Source: Colimorpha_A sp045533115
Lineage (GTDB): Bacteria > Bacillota > Clostridia > Oscillospirales > CAG-272
Reading direction: 5' to 3'
Length of the DNA: 56,757 nucleotides
Assembly: GCA_045533115.1 (NCBI GenBank)
Contig: JAZSHF010000001.1
Span: forward strand, 1 to 56,757
How positions within the stretch are numbered: the first letter of the stretch is position 1; the number at the start of each line of letters is the position of its first letter. Positions 49,195 to 56,757 of the stretch are shown one piece after another. Under the pieces are notes generated by a model, which saw only the letters and a program-made list of their open reading frames with translations, searched no databases and was not told the origin of the DNA. A program made the translations under genes and the position numbers.

Positions 49195-49263
49195 TGTGCA
49201 AATCCTCCTTTGAGTCGAACCTTGGCTTGCACGGGAATTTTCCCGCTCTGCTGTTTCCGACTG

Positions 49264-49521
49264 TTATTTTGCTTTCTCGATAATGTTAACAAGGCGCCAT
49301 CTCTTGGTCTTGGAAAGGGGACGGGTCTCCATTACCTCAACCTTATCGCCAACACCGCACTCATTGTTTTCGTCGTGAGCGTGGATCTTGACGGTATGCT
49401 TGATGACCTTGCCATACTTGGGGTGCTTAACGTTGTCGGCGATAGCAACTACGATGGTCTTGTCCATCTTGGTGCTTACGACCATGCCGACTCTGGTTTT
49501 TCTGAGATTTCTTTCTTCCAT
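49264..49521 (-). CDS. rpsQ: 30S ribosomal protein S17
   Basis: An 85-residue S17 with an OB fold: RKTRVGMVVSTKMDKTIVVA at the start and GDKVEVMETRPLSKTKRWRL late. Primary 16S rRNA binder. Confidence 0.98.
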   Translation of the reverse strand: MEERNLRKTRVGMVVSTKMDKTIVVAIADNVKHPKYGKVIKHTVKIHAHDENNECGVGDKVEVMETRPLSKTKRWRLVNIIEKAK

Positions 49522-49546
49522 GAGTTTTACTCCTCTCGCTTACTCA

Positions 49547-49735
49547 TTATGCGTTCTTCTCATTGAGAACGGTCATAACGCGTGCGATGTCCTTCTTGAC
49601 CTCACCGATGCGGTGGGGATTATCAAGCTGGTTGATCGCATTCTGGAAACGGAGGTTAAAAAGCTCGTTCTTGAGCTCCTTGAGCTTGTTTTCGAGCTCT
49701 TCGGAAGACATATTTCTGATATCGTATGCTTTCAC
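49547..49735 (-). CDS. rpmC: 50S ribosomal protein L29
   Basis: A 62-residue L29, two helices joined by the conserved LRFQNAINQLDNPHRI turn. It lies at the exit tunnel beside L23. Confidence 0.97.
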   Translation of the reverse strand: MKAYDIRNMSSEELENKLKELKNELFNLRFQNAINQLDNPHRIGEVKKDIARVMTVLNEKNA

Positions 49736-49738
49736 GGC

Positions 49739-50167
49739 TTATTCCTCCTCGGAAATAGTGTCGTTCTTGGAGATGAACTTGCACTTGATGGGAAGCTTGT
49801 GAGATGCAAGACGCATAGCTTCCTTTGCAACATCTTCAGATACACCGCTCATCTCGAACATGATTCTGCCCGGCTTAACAACTGCTACCCAGTACTCAGG
49901 CGAACCCTTACCGGAACCCATTCGGGTCTCAGCAGGCTTCTCGGTTACGGGCTTGTCGGGGAATATTTTGATCCAAACCTGTCCGGAACGCTTGGTGAAA
50001 CGAGTCATCGCGATACGGGCAGCTTCTATCTGGTTGGAGGTGATCCATGCGGGCTGTGTTGCCACAAGGCCGTAGTCACCGTATGCCAGAGTGTTACCGC
50101 GGTGGGCCTTACCCTTCATTCTGCCGCGCTGAACACGTCTGAACTTTACTCTCTTAGGCATTAACAT
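49739..50167 (-). CDS. rplP: 50S ribosomal protein L16
   Basis: A 142-residue L16. The start MLMPKRVKFRRVQRGRMKG matches the family start, and GGGAGGCG seven bases upstream supports ATG 50167, which overlaps the rpsC stop as TAATG. Confidence 0.98.
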   Translation of the reverse strand: MLMPKRVKFRRVQRGRMKGKAHRGNTLAYGDYGLVATQPAWITSNQIEAARIAMTRFTKRSGQVWIKIFPDKPVTEKPAETRMGSGKGSPEYWVAVVKPGRIMFEMSGVSEDVAKEAMRLASHKLPIKCKFISKNDTISEEE

Positions 50168-50997
50168 TATTTGTCGCCTCCCTCTTTTTGAGCGGGTGCG
50201 CTCTGACGGTTGTTGTTTCTGAAGCCGCCCTGACGGTTGCCCTGATTCTTATTGAAACCGGGCTTACGGTCGCCCTTGAAGCCGGGCTTGCGGTCGCGGC
50301 GGTCGCCGCGTCTTTCCTGCTTGGGAGCCTCGATCTTTGCTTCTGCAAAGCGCGTCTTCTTTCCTGTGTCGCGGAGAACCTCACCCTTGTAGACCCACGT
50401 CTTTACGCCGATCTTACCATAGGTGGTGTTTGCTTCTGCGAAACCGTAGTCGATGTCTGCACGGAGAGTCTGAAGCGGAATAGAACCTTCATGATAGTGC
50501 TCGGTTCTTGCGATCTCGGCGCCTGCAAGACGGCCGGAGCAAGTAACCTTGATACCCTTTGCACCCATACGCATAGTACGCTGAATAGACATCTTCATTG
50601 CGCGGCGGAAGGATGCACGTCCTTCGAGCTGCTTTGCGATGCTTTCAGCAACGAGCTGAGCGTTTACGTCGGGGTTCTTGACCTCGACAACGTTTACGAG
50701 GACAGGCATGCCGACCATAGCCTCGAGCTCGAGCTTGAGCTTATCGATCTCGGCACCGCCGCGACCGATAACAAGTCCGGGCTTAGCGCAGTGAAGAAAG
50801 ACTCTTACGCGCTTGTTGTCGCGCTCGATCTCGATCTTCGGTACGCCGGATTCCTTATACTTTTCTTTAAGGAAATTTCTTACCTTGTAGTCTGAAACGA
50901 GAGTATCGCCGAAGGACTCGTCCTTGGTGAACCATCTCGAGTTCCAGTCTTTAATAACACCTACACGGAAACCGTGAGGATTAACTTTCTGACCCAC
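50167..50997 (-). CDS. rpsC: 30S ribosomal protein S3 with long basic tail
   Basis: S3 guards the mRNA entry channel. The KH domain with GRGGAEIDKLK and the C-terminal domain are standard up to about residue 220. A further 55 residues rich in Arg, Gly, Asn and Gln (GDRRDRKPGFKGDRKPGFNK) extend it to 276. Confidence 0.97.
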   Translation of the reverse strand: MGQKVNPHGFRVGVIKDWNSRWFTKDESFGDTLVSDYKVRNFLKEKYKESGVPKIEIERDNKRVRVFLHCAKPGLVIGRGGAEIDKLKLELEAMVGMPVLVNVVEVKNPDVNAQLVAESIAKQLEGRASFRRAMKMSIQRTMRMGAKGIKVTCSGRLAGAEIARTEHYHEGSIPLQTLRADIDYGFAEANTTYGKIGVKTWVYKGEVLRDTGKKTRFAEAKIEAPKQERRGDRRDRKPGFKGDRKPGFNKNQGNRQGGFRNNNRQSAPAQKEGGDK

Positions 50998-51011
50998 TTG
51001 CTCTGCCTCCT

Positions 51012-51353
51012 TTACTTAACTTCTTTTTCCTTCACGACAAGCGTGATGTGGCTCGTTCTCTTGAGTATTCTGTCGCCGCTTCCCTTAGCTCTCGGCATCA
51101 TGCGCTTGAGCGTGGGACCGGGGCAAACGTAGCACTCAGAAACATAGAGCTTTTCGGGATCCATGCCGAAGTTGTTCTCGGCATTTGCAGCTGCGCTCTT
51201 AACGAGCTTGTATACGTACTCCGAAGCTGCCTTAGGAGTATGCTTAAGGATCGCCGCAGCGTTAGCAACGTCCTTGCCTCTTATGAGGTCGAGAACGATC
51301 TTCACCTTGCGGGGGGAGATCCTTACAAATTGAACCTTAGCTTTTGCTTCCAT
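51012..51353 (-). CDS. rplV: 50S ribosomal protein L22
   Basis: A 113-residue L22, which lines the exit tunnel. MEAKAKVQFVRISPRKVKIV at the start and a C-terminal RASHITLVV-type strand. ATG 51353 matches the family start; another in-frame ATG, five codons earlier, overlaps the rpsS stop. Confidence 0.97.
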   Translation of the reverse strand: MEAKAKVQFVRISPRKVKIVLDLIRGKDVANAAAILKHTPKAASEYVYKLVKSAAANAENNFGMDPEKLYVSECYVCPGPTLKRMMPRAKGSGDRILKRTSHITLVVKEKEVK

Positions 51354-51367
51354 TATTGTTACCCCCA

Positions 51368-51649
51368 TTATTTACCGTTATTGGACGTCTTGGATCCGGC
51401 GTGGCCCTTGAAGGTTCTCGTGGGAGCGAACTCCCCGAGCTTGTGACCTACCATATCCTCGGTGATATATACCGGGACGTGCTTTTTACCGTCGTGAACT
51501 GCGATAGTGTGTCCAACGAATTCGGGAAATATTGTGGAAGCTCTTGACCATGTCTTGATTACCTTCTTGTCGTTAGCAGCATTCATCGCTTCGATGCGAC
51601 TATAGAGCTTTTCTTCGACAAAAGGTCCCTTTTTCAGGCTTCTGCTCAT
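51368..51649 (-). CDS. rpsS: 30S ribosomal protein S19
   Basis: A 93-residue S19, MSRSLKKGPFVEEKLYSRIE at the start and HKLGEFAPTRTFKGHAG at the end. Head of the 30S subunit. Confidence 0.98.
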   Translation of the reverse strand: MSRSLKKGPFVEEKLYSRIEAMNAANDKKVIKTWSRASTIFPEFVGHTIAVHDGKKHVPVYITEDMVGHKLGEFAPTRTFKGHAGSKTSNNGK

Positions 51650-51662
51650 TTATGTTGCCTCC

Positions 51663-52496
51663 TTATTTACCGTTTCTGCGTTTTACGATGAACTTATTGG
51701 TCTTGGCCTTCTTGTTACGGGTCTTGTAACCGAGAGCAGGCTTGCCCCAAGGAGTTACAGGTCCCGGTCTACCGATGGGCGCACGGCCCTCACCACCACC
51801 GTGAGGGTGGTCGCAGGGGTTCATGACAGAACCGCGAACGGTAGGACGAATGCCCATGTGACGCTTTTTACCGGCCTTACCGATCTTGATGGTCTCATGC
51901 TCGATGTTACCGATCTGACCGATAGTTGCCTTGCAGTCAAGACGAACAAGTCTTACCTCACCGGAAGGAAGACGAACCTGAGCCATTCCGTTTTCCTTAG
52001 CCATCAGCTGTGCAGCTGCGCCTGCGGTACGGACGAGCTGGCCGCCCTTGCCGGGGTAAAGCTCGATATTGTGGATAAGAGTACCAACGGGAATGTTGGC
52101 AATCGGAAGAGTGTTACCGGGCTTGATATCGGAATCAGCGCCGGAGTAGATCTTGTCGCCGTCGGTTACACCTGCGGGAGCGAGGATGTAGCTCTTGTGA
52201 CCGTCTGCGTGCTGGAGAAGTGCGATGTACGCGGTTCTGTTAGGGTCGTACTCGACGCCGATAACAGTTGCGGGCTCGTTTGTCTCAGCTCTCTTGAAAT
52301 CGATGATTCTGTACTTAAGCTTGTTACCGCCGCCCTGGTGACGAACGGTGATTCTGCCGTAGCTGTTACGTCCGGCATGCTTCTTCTTGGTAACTATAAG
52401 GCTCTTTTCGGGGGTGCTCTTGGTCACCTCATCGAAAGAGGGTACAGACATGTTTCTTCTCGACGGAGTAGTCGGCTTAAATGTTTTTACTGCCAT
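51663..52496 (-). CDS. rplB: 50S ribosomal protein L2
   Basis: A 277-residue L2, needed for subunit association and peptidyl transfer. The conserved NPCDHPHGGGEGRAPIGR loop with the key His is intact. Confidence 0.98.
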   Translation of the reverse strand: MAVKTFKPTTPSRRNMSVPSFDEVTKSTPEKSLIVTKKKHAGRNSYGRITVRHQGGGNKLKYRIIDFKRAETNEPATVIGVEYDPNRTAYIALLQHADGHKSYILAPAGVTDGDKIYSGADSDIKPGNTLPIANIPVGTLIHNIELYPGKGGQLVRTAGAAAQLMAKENGMAQVRLPSGEVRLVRLDCKATIGQIGNIEHETIKIGKAGKKRHMGIRPTVRGSVMNPCDHPHGGGEGRAPIGRPGPVTPWGKPALGYKTRNKKAKTNKFIVKRRNGK

Positions 52497-52511
52497 TTAT
52501 ATCACTCCTTC

Positions 52512-52808
52512 TTAATACATGCCATCGAAGAACTCGATAGTCTTGGAGTCTTCGGTCAAGGTTACGATTGCCTTCTTCCATTCGGAAGTGTAACCGAAGT
52601 GGACTCCGAGTCTCTTGGGCTTCTTCTTCATATTGATAGTGTTTACGGAAGCGACCTTAACGCCTTCGAAAACGGTTTCGACCGCGTTTGCGATCTCGGG
52701 CTTCGTTGCGCTCTTCATTACCTCGAAGACGTACTTCTTCTCGGATGCGAGAGTCATAGATTCCTCGGTGATGACGGGGCGACGGATAATATCGTATACG
52801 TTCTTCAT
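52512..52808 (-). CDS. rplW: 50S ribosomal protein L23
   Basis: A 98-residue L23, the docking site for SRP and trigger factor at the tunnel exit. DIIRRPVITEESMTLASEKK at the start. Its ATG touches the rplD stop codon. Confidence 0.98.
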   Translation of the reverse strand: MKNVYDIIRRPVITEESMTLASEKKYVFEVMKSATKPEIANAVETVFEGVKVASVNTINMKKKPKRLGVHFGYTSEWKKAIVTLTEDSKTIEFFDGMY

Positions 52809-53431
52809 TATGCGTACACCTCCTCGATCTTTTCAACAGCACCCTTTGCGATTACGAGCGTATCAGCATTGAGAATGTCGTAAACGTTAATGGTGTTGGT
52901 CTGAGCGGTCTTAGCGCCCTCGATGTTAGCGAAGGAGCCGATGACCTTTGCGTCATTGTCAGCAAGAACGACGAGGACCTTCTTCTTTGCGCCGACTGCG
53001 GTAAGCATCTCTGCCATTACCTTAGTCTTGTACTCTTCAGCTACGATAGCGTCAACGACTACGAGATCGTTACCTGCAACCTTAGCGGAGAGAGCGCTCA
53101 TAAGAGCCTGCTGTCTAACCTTCTTGTTGATGGTGACTCTGTAGGAACGGGGCTTGGGAGCGAAGACTACGCCGCCGTGTGTCCACTGGGGAGCACGGGT
53201 CGAGCCCTGTCTTGCGCGGCCGGTTCCCTTCTGTCTCCAGGGCTTCTTTCCGCCGCCCGAAACCTCGGTGCGAGTGAGAGCGGACTGAGTACCCTGTCTC
53301 TGATTCATAAGGTAAGCACGAACTGCAGTGTGAAGCACTGCGCCGTTTACTTCTGCGCCAAATACCTTTTCGGAAAGATCAATGGTTCCGACTTCGGCGC
53401 CCTTCATATTAACAACCTTTACATTCGGCAT
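52808..53431 (-). CDS. rplD: 50S ribosomal protein L4
   Basis: A 207-residue L4, with the tunnel loop region KKPWRQKGTGRARQGSTRAP. L4 is the autogenous repressor of the S10 operon in E. coli. Confidence 0.98.
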   Translation of the reverse strand: MPNVKVVNMKGAEVGTIDLSEKVFGAEVNGAVLHTAVRAYLMNQRQGTQSALTRTEVSGGGKKPWRQKGTGRARQGSTRAPQWTHGGVVFAPKPRSYRVTINKKVRQQALMSALSAKVAGNDLVVVDAIVAEEYKTKVMAEMLTAVGAKKKVLVVLADNDAKVIGSFANIEGAKTAQTNTINVYDILNADTLVIAKGAVEKIEEVYA

Positions 53432-53451
53432 CGTTAATTTCCTCCTTCCGA

Positions 53452-54081
53452 TTAGGCCTTGACGGCGTTGCGGATGAAGACGATACCGCCGCGAGCTCCG
53501 GGAACTGCGCCCTTAACTGCGATGATGTTCTTTTCCGCATCGATCTTGGCGATGCTGAGATTGAGAACGGTTACCTGCTCGTTACCGTACTGACCTGCCA
53601 TCTTCTTGTTCTTGAAGATGTGTGCGGGGTCGATAACGCCCATAGAACCGGGCTGACGGTGGATAGGGCCGGTACCGTGAGTCATTCTGAGGTGGTGGTG
53701 GTTCCAACGCTTGATAACACCGGTGTATCCGTGTCCCTTGGTGATGCCGGTAACGTCGACCTTTTCACCTGCTGCAAAAATGTCAGCGGTGACGGTATCG
53801 CCCGTGTTAAATCCGGAAATGTCATCAAGACGGAATTCCTTTAAGTGCTTCTTGCAGGAAACGCCAGCTTTTGCAAAGTGACCTGCTTCGGGTTTTGTGA
53901 GTTTCTTTTCGGCTACGTCGATAAATCCGAGCTGGATTGCATCGTAACCATCAGTCTCCACGGTCTTCTTCTGAGTAACCGTGCAGGGGCCGGCTTCGAT
54001 CACCGTAACGGGGATCACATTGCCGTTTGCATCGAAGATCTGGGTCATACCGATCTTCTTGCCGATAATGCCTTTTTTCAT
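53452..54081 (-). CDS. rplC: 50S ribosomal protein L3
   Basis: A 209-residue L3, starting MKKGIIGKKIGMTQIFD and carrying the HHHLRMTHGTGPIHRQPGS loop that reaches the peptidyl-transferase centre. The 115-base gap before it (54082-54196) holds a GAACCC-type hairpin and an AGGCAC/GTGCCT palindrome. Confidence 0.98.
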   Translation of the reverse strand: MKKGIIGKKIGMTQIFDANGNVIPVTVIEAGPCTVTQKKTVETDGYDAIQLGFIDVAEKKLTKPEAGHFAKAGVSCKKHLKEFRLDDISGFNTGDTVTADIFAAGEKVDVTGITKGHGYTGVIKRWNHHHLRMTHGTGPIHRQPGSMGVIDPAHIFKNKKMAGQYGNEQVTVLNLSIAKIDAEKNIIAVKGAVPGARGGIVFIRNAVKA

Positions 54082-54196
54082 TGTGTTTTCCTCCTGATTT
54101 TAGTTATTGGTTGAAGCACGCAAGGCACGGTGCCTCAACTTGACATAAAACCTCGGGGCTTTCCCTCGGGTTCGATCTATCCTTATTTATTAAGGA

Positions 54197-54505
54197 TTAC
54201 TTGATGTCGATCTGAACGCCTGCGGGGAGCTCCAGACTCATAAGCGCTTCTACGGTCTTCGCAGAGGGCTTGATTATGTCAATGAGTCTCTTGTGAGTTC
54301 TGAGTTCAAACTGCTCGCGGCTGTCCTTATACTTATGAACTGCGCGAAGAATGGTAATGATCTCCTTTTCGGTAGGAAGCGGAATAGGTCCCGAAACTGC
54401 CGCGCCGTTGCGCTTTGCGGTCTCTACGATCTTCTCTGCTGCCTGATCGATGAGGAAGTGATCATAGCTCTTGAGTCTGACTCTGAGTTTCTCCTGTACT
54501 GCCAT
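54197..54505 (-). CDS. rpsJ: 30S ribosomal protein S10 (NusE)
   Basis: A 102-residue S10, which also acts as NusE in antitermination. RVRLKSYDHFLIDQAAEKIV at the start and RTHKRLIDIIKPSAKTVEAL late. ATG 54505 gives the family length and has AAGGAGG upstream; the open frame 21 codons earlier is not used. First gene of the supercluster. Confidence 0.98.
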   Translation of the reverse strand: MAVQEKLRVRLKSYDHFLIDQAAEKIVETAKRNGAAVSGPIPLPTEKEIITILRAVHKYKDSREQFELRTHKRLIDIIKPSAKTVEALMSLELPAGVQIDIK

Positions 54506-54888
54506 CGTTTTTGCCTCCTTTTTAATATTGCTGCTGATGCAACTAAAATGGGGCGAAAATCTGAACACTCAGCCGGGTGTTTCTTCACTCGGCATAAATT
54601 AAACCCGAAGTTTTTTTACGCATGCAATCCTGCATAAAACCCTTCGGAACACGCGCCGTGAGCAGCACGCGGGACCCTTAGGTCCATCACAGTCCGATTT
54701 CCATCCGCCCGTTTGTAGTCCTCGGCAAACCGCCGCCAAGATATCTCAGCCTGTCCGATATTACCCGGATAGACCGGTTTCCTTGACGAAAAGCTGACTT
54801 GGACACGGACATACTCCACGGAAATTACCTCCTCCGACTGAACTGTAGGTGTCTTTGGAGCAACCTTCCGCTTCAACGCACATCAAGC
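54506..54888 (-). promoter_or_regulatory. structured leader of the S10 supercluster
   Basis: About 380 bases of transcribed leader. On the minus strand there are several stems: CGGA/TCCG, a nested CCAAG-TCAGC with GCTGA-CTTGG enclosing ACCGG/CCGGG, CGGC/GCCG, GGACC/GGTCC, and CCGAAG with CTTCGG enclosing a GCAT palindrome. An open frame (54616-54876) lies inside but has no ribosome site. Such a leader usually serves feedback control by a ribosomal protein (L4 in E. coli). Which protein acts here is not known. Confidence 0.65.
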
Positions 54889-54894
54889 TTTTCA

Positions 54895-54923
54895 ATTATA
54901 TACTATAAATTAGTGAATTGCAA
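54895..54923 (-). promoter_or_regulatory. sigma-A promoter of the S10-spc-alpha supercluster
   Basis: TTGCAA, 17-base spacer and perfect TATAAT, about 390 bases before rpsJ. It is the only obvious strong promoter for the whole cluster. The rest of the gap up to 55013 is A/T-rich with no gene. Confidence 0.82.
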
Positions 54924-55013
54924 TAGGAAAATGCAGGAAATTTTGAATTTCGAAATAATTTACAATTTATTCACACATTTTTTCTGTAAAACTCATTTTT
55001 TGCTCGCTTTTTC

Positions 55014-55042
55014 TTGACATTTGCTTTTCACGGTGATATTAT
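55014..55042 (+). promoter_or_regulatory. sigma-A promoter of the ECF S-component gene
   Basis: Perfect TTGACA, 17-base spacer, TATTAT. It overlaps an upstream in-frame TTG at 55021 and so rules out that codon as start. Confidence 0.8.
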
Positions 55043-55077
55043 ATTGTTATTCTAAATCCCGAAAGGAAGCGACTCCA

Positions 55078-55680
55078 TTGAAAAAAGCAAAATCCCTTAC
55101 AAACGTAAAAAACTTAACACTCCTCGCCCTGATGACGGCGCTTGTAGCAGTTTTCCAGTGCATAGGACTCATAATACCGATTGGCTTTAACGTAGGCGCG
55201 TTCGCCCTCGTTCCGATAGTTATCGGTGCCGCGATGCTCGGACCGATCGCAGGCCTCTGGCTCGGATTCATATTCGGCCTCGTCGTTATCGTGACGGGAC
55301 AGGCATCGGCGTTCTACGCATTCGGCGTAGTTCAGACCGTGATCGTTGTTCTTCTAAAGGGCGCGCTTGCAGGTTGGGTAAGCGGACTCGTATTCAAGCT
55401 GATCGAAAAGAAAAACTCTCTCGCCGCAATCATCACATCGTCTGTTCTCTGCCCCGTTGTAAATACCGCAGTCTTCACGCTTGCATCATTTACAATATTC
55501 TTCCCCGGAATCAAGGACTGGGCAACAGGCGCAGGCAAGGATATGATCTCCTTCGTATTCCTGACACTCATCGGAGCTAACTTCTTCGTCGAGCTTGGCA
55601 TCTGTCTTATCTTCTCGACAGTCGCTCACAGGATCATTCTGATCGGCAAAAAAATGCGCAGCGATAAGTCCTATATATAA
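55078..55680 (+). CDS. ECF transporter S component (substrate unknown)
   Basis: A 200-residue membrane protein with about six segments, resembling substrate-binding S components of ECF vitamin transporters (LTLLALMTALVAVFQCIG at the start, GAAMLGPIAGLWLGFIFGL next). S components use a shared EcfA-EcfA'-EcfT module encoded elsewhere. The start is TTG 55078 with AAAGGAAG eight bases upstream. The short leader holds no riboswitch, so the vitamin cannot be named; pantothenate- or folate-type are possible. Confidence 0.8.
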   Translation: MKKAKSLTNVKNLTLLALMTALVAVFQCIGLIIPIGFNVGAFALVPIVIGAAMLGPIAGLWLGFIFGLVVIVTGQASAFYAFGVVQTVIVVLLKGALAGWVSGLVFKLIEKKNSLAAIITSSVLCPVVNTAVFTLASFTIFFPGIKDWATGAGKDMISFVFLTLIGANFFVELGICLIFSTVAHRIILIGKKMRSDKSYI

Positions 55681-55705
55681 TAAGGAAGAATTTGATCAAA
55701 AAGCA

Positions 55706-55736
55706 AGACCTCCGCAGACGCGGAGGTCTATTTTTG
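55706..55736 (+). terminator. rho-independent terminator
   Basis: AGACCTCCG/CGGAGGTCT stem, 6-base loop, then ATTTTTG. Confidence 0.9.
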
Positions 55737-55759
55737 TATATGCAATGTTTCTTAACGGT

Positions 55760-56095
55760 TAGACGGGCGACCAATGGTCGCCCCTACAAGCACGTCTTAA
55801 TTCTTCGCGCGATATTGTACCTTCTCCAGCGGGAGAAGGGGGACCGCGGCGCTGGGGTTCCCCGAAGCGAGCTTGTCGAGCTTTGGGGGTTCCGGCGAAG
55901 CGGTGGATGAGGTGTCTCAAAGCGATGTAACATCATAACCGAACACCTCATCCGACTTCGTTCGGCTTCGCCTCTCTCAGCCACCTTCTCCCGCTGGAGA
56001 AGGTATAACGCCGTCTACGACGGCTAACCTCATCCGTCATTTGCTTCGCAAATGCCACCCTCCCCTGAGGGGAAGGCAAGAGAGCGTTCCGCGGC
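55760..56095. repeat. mosaic of palindromic repeats between the ECF gene and glk
   Basis: Modules in order: GGGCGACCAATGGTCGCCC, CCTTCTCCAGCGGGAGAAGG, a Gly/Cys-like GC-rich block, CTCATCCGACTTCG, CCTTCTCCCGCTGGAGAAGG, GCCGTCTACGACGGC, a CTCATCC block with CATTTGCTTCGCAAATG and CCCTCCCCTGAGGGGAAGGC. No gene seen in the 525-base gap. Confidence 0.85.
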
Positions 56096-56112
56096 ATCTT
56101 TACAAGCGCACC

Positions 56113-56133
56113 GCCCGAAACAAAGTTTCGGGC
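56113..56133. repeat. 9-bp inverted repeat
   Basis: GCCCGAAAC, AAA, GTTTCGGGC: a perfect hairpin element close to the next palindrome. Confidence 0.6.
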
Positions 56134-56159
56134 TTACAAAAGTTTTTGAAAAGGGGCGC

Positions 56160-56191
56160 GGGGAGAAACTTTTTTCAAAAAGTTTCTCCCC
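56160..56191 (-). terminator. 15-bp perfect inverted repeat after glk
   Basis: GGGGAGAAACTTTTT and its complement with a 2-base spacer, 15 bases past the glk stop. It could end glk transcripts, or be a transposable palindrome. Confidence 0.55.
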
Positions 56192-56205
56192 GCAAGTCTC
56201 ACGTA

Positions 56206-56757
56206 TTAATCGTTCAGAATCAGCGCAGCCGCGCCAACGATACCGGCGTCGCCGCGGAGAGTTGCCGCCACGATCTTCGTGCGCGGTGTGGTCTCGTCAA
56301 AGTAGGAATTGGCATATGCCACTTCGCGCAGGGGTGCCAGCAGGGTTTCGCCCTCGCGGGAGATACCGCCGCCGATGGCGAGAATTTCCGGCTGAAGCAG
56401 AACCATGATATTGGATACGCCCAGCGCCAGATTGTAAATGTATGTATCCACAACGGATTTGCCTGTGGCATCGCCCTCACGCATGGCGTCAAAGGCAGTC
56501 TTGCCGTTGATCTTCTCCGGATCACCCTCGCAGAGTCTTGCAATAGCACTCTCGGGATGTGCCGCCATGGCGTCCTTTGTATCCTGGATCAGTCCGCTGG
56601 CGGAGCAGTATGCCTCAAAACAGCCCTTCTTGCCGCAGCCGCACTGCCGTCCGCCGGGATAGAGCAGGAAGTGACCGATCCCGGCGCCGGCGCCGTTGAA
56701 GCCTTCCACGATCTTGCCGCCCTCGATGATGCCGCCGCCTACGCCGGTGCCCAGGGT
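56206..56757 (-). CDS. glk: ROK-family glucokinase, C-terminal part
   Basis: Glucose or related sugar kinase; the 5' end lies past the window. 183 codons are present. The ATP/sugar region LGTGVGGGIIEGGKIVEG and the ROK zinc motif CGCGKKGCFEAYCSASGL are both clear. Codon use is richer in CTG, GGC and GCC than the other genes here. Sugar specificity not decidable from this part. Confidence 0.9.
   Translation of the reverse strand, partial: TLGTGVGGGIIEGGKIVEGFNGAGAGIGHFLLYPGGRQCGCGKKGCFEAYCSASGLIQDTKDAMAAHPESAIARLCEGDPEKINGKTAFDAMREGDATGKSVVDTYIYNLALGVSNIMVLLQPEILAIGGGISREGETLLAPLREVAYANSYFDETTPRTKIVAATLRGDAGIVGAAALILND

Noticed and set aside
51801..52883. Long open frame (360 codons) opposite rplB-rplD
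   Set aside because: Antisense shadow; no ribosome site, no domain.
54616..54876. 86-codon open frame upstream of rpsJ
   Set aside because: It starts at TTG without a ribosome site, has no recognisable sequence, and lies over paired stems of the leader.

Overview
The window looks like the chromosome of a spore-forming member of the Clostridia (Bacillota), probably an uncultured gut lineage related to Oscillospirales or Christensenellales. The reasons are a GerA/SpoVAF-type spore germination gene, a remA homologue, a lysine riboswitch upstream of dapA, the meso-diaminopimelate dehydrogenase route to lysine, zinc-type S14, S4 and L36, and Firmicutes-type gene clusters throughout. GC content looks close to 50 percent. 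No rRNA, tRNA or CRISPR array was seen.

Layout. 1-3279: minus-strand housekeeping genes (partial tsaD, rimI, a membrane-anchored protein, dCMP deaminase, a small membrane protein, a phosphoesterase). 3362-4448: three small plus-strand genes of unknown function. 4483-5500: a small regulatory locus (XRE repressor, divergent TM2 protein, DUF2752-like protein) with a long inverted-repeat operator. 5541-6758: an orphan trpB with an in-frame amber codon near its 3' end. 6892-8617: a spoVAF-like gene and a half-size TauE/SafE protein. 8733-10966: ylxM-ffh-rpsP-khpA. 11086-11287: a possible small RNA gene. 11285-14573: lysine operon dapA-dapB-lysA behind an L-box riboswitch and an intrinsic terminator; ddh (22594-23586) completes the dehydrogenase branch.

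Between the riboswitch and ddh lies a compact plus-strand phage-derived block (14685-22047): large terminase, capsid, portal, GP20-like scaffold, connector-type proteins, a fibre-like protein, XhlA-like protein, holin and a SPOR-domain amidase. A Cys/Gly/Asn-rich protein follows. I see no integrase, repressor, replication gene, tail tube or tape measure. It may be a domesticated head-plus-lysis cassette or a satellite-like remnant, and it is the strongest candidate here for an undescribed system.

23622-33994: DUF1015, NUDIX, then the minus-strand cluster yicC-remA-gmk-rpoZ-priA-def-fmt-yugP-rsmB. 34083-38611: DUF5685/J-domain/membrane cluster, a small unknown protein, a cation:proton antiporter and a nitroreductase. 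38711-54505: the complete S10-spc-alpha ribosomal supercluster (rpsJ to rplQ) including secY, adk, map, a KOW protein, rpoA, rpmJ and infA; infA appears to start at CTG. A roughly 380-nt structured leader precedes rpsJ. 55078-55680: an ECF transporter S component. 56206-end: a partial ROK glucokinase with different codon use.

Intergenic gaps at four places carry mosaics of the same short palindromic repeats. None of the roughly 80 stop codons I read is TAG, which makes the internal TAG in trpB more notable. Coordinates of promoters, hairpins and repeats were read by eye; function calls rest on recognised motifs and gene order, not on database searches.
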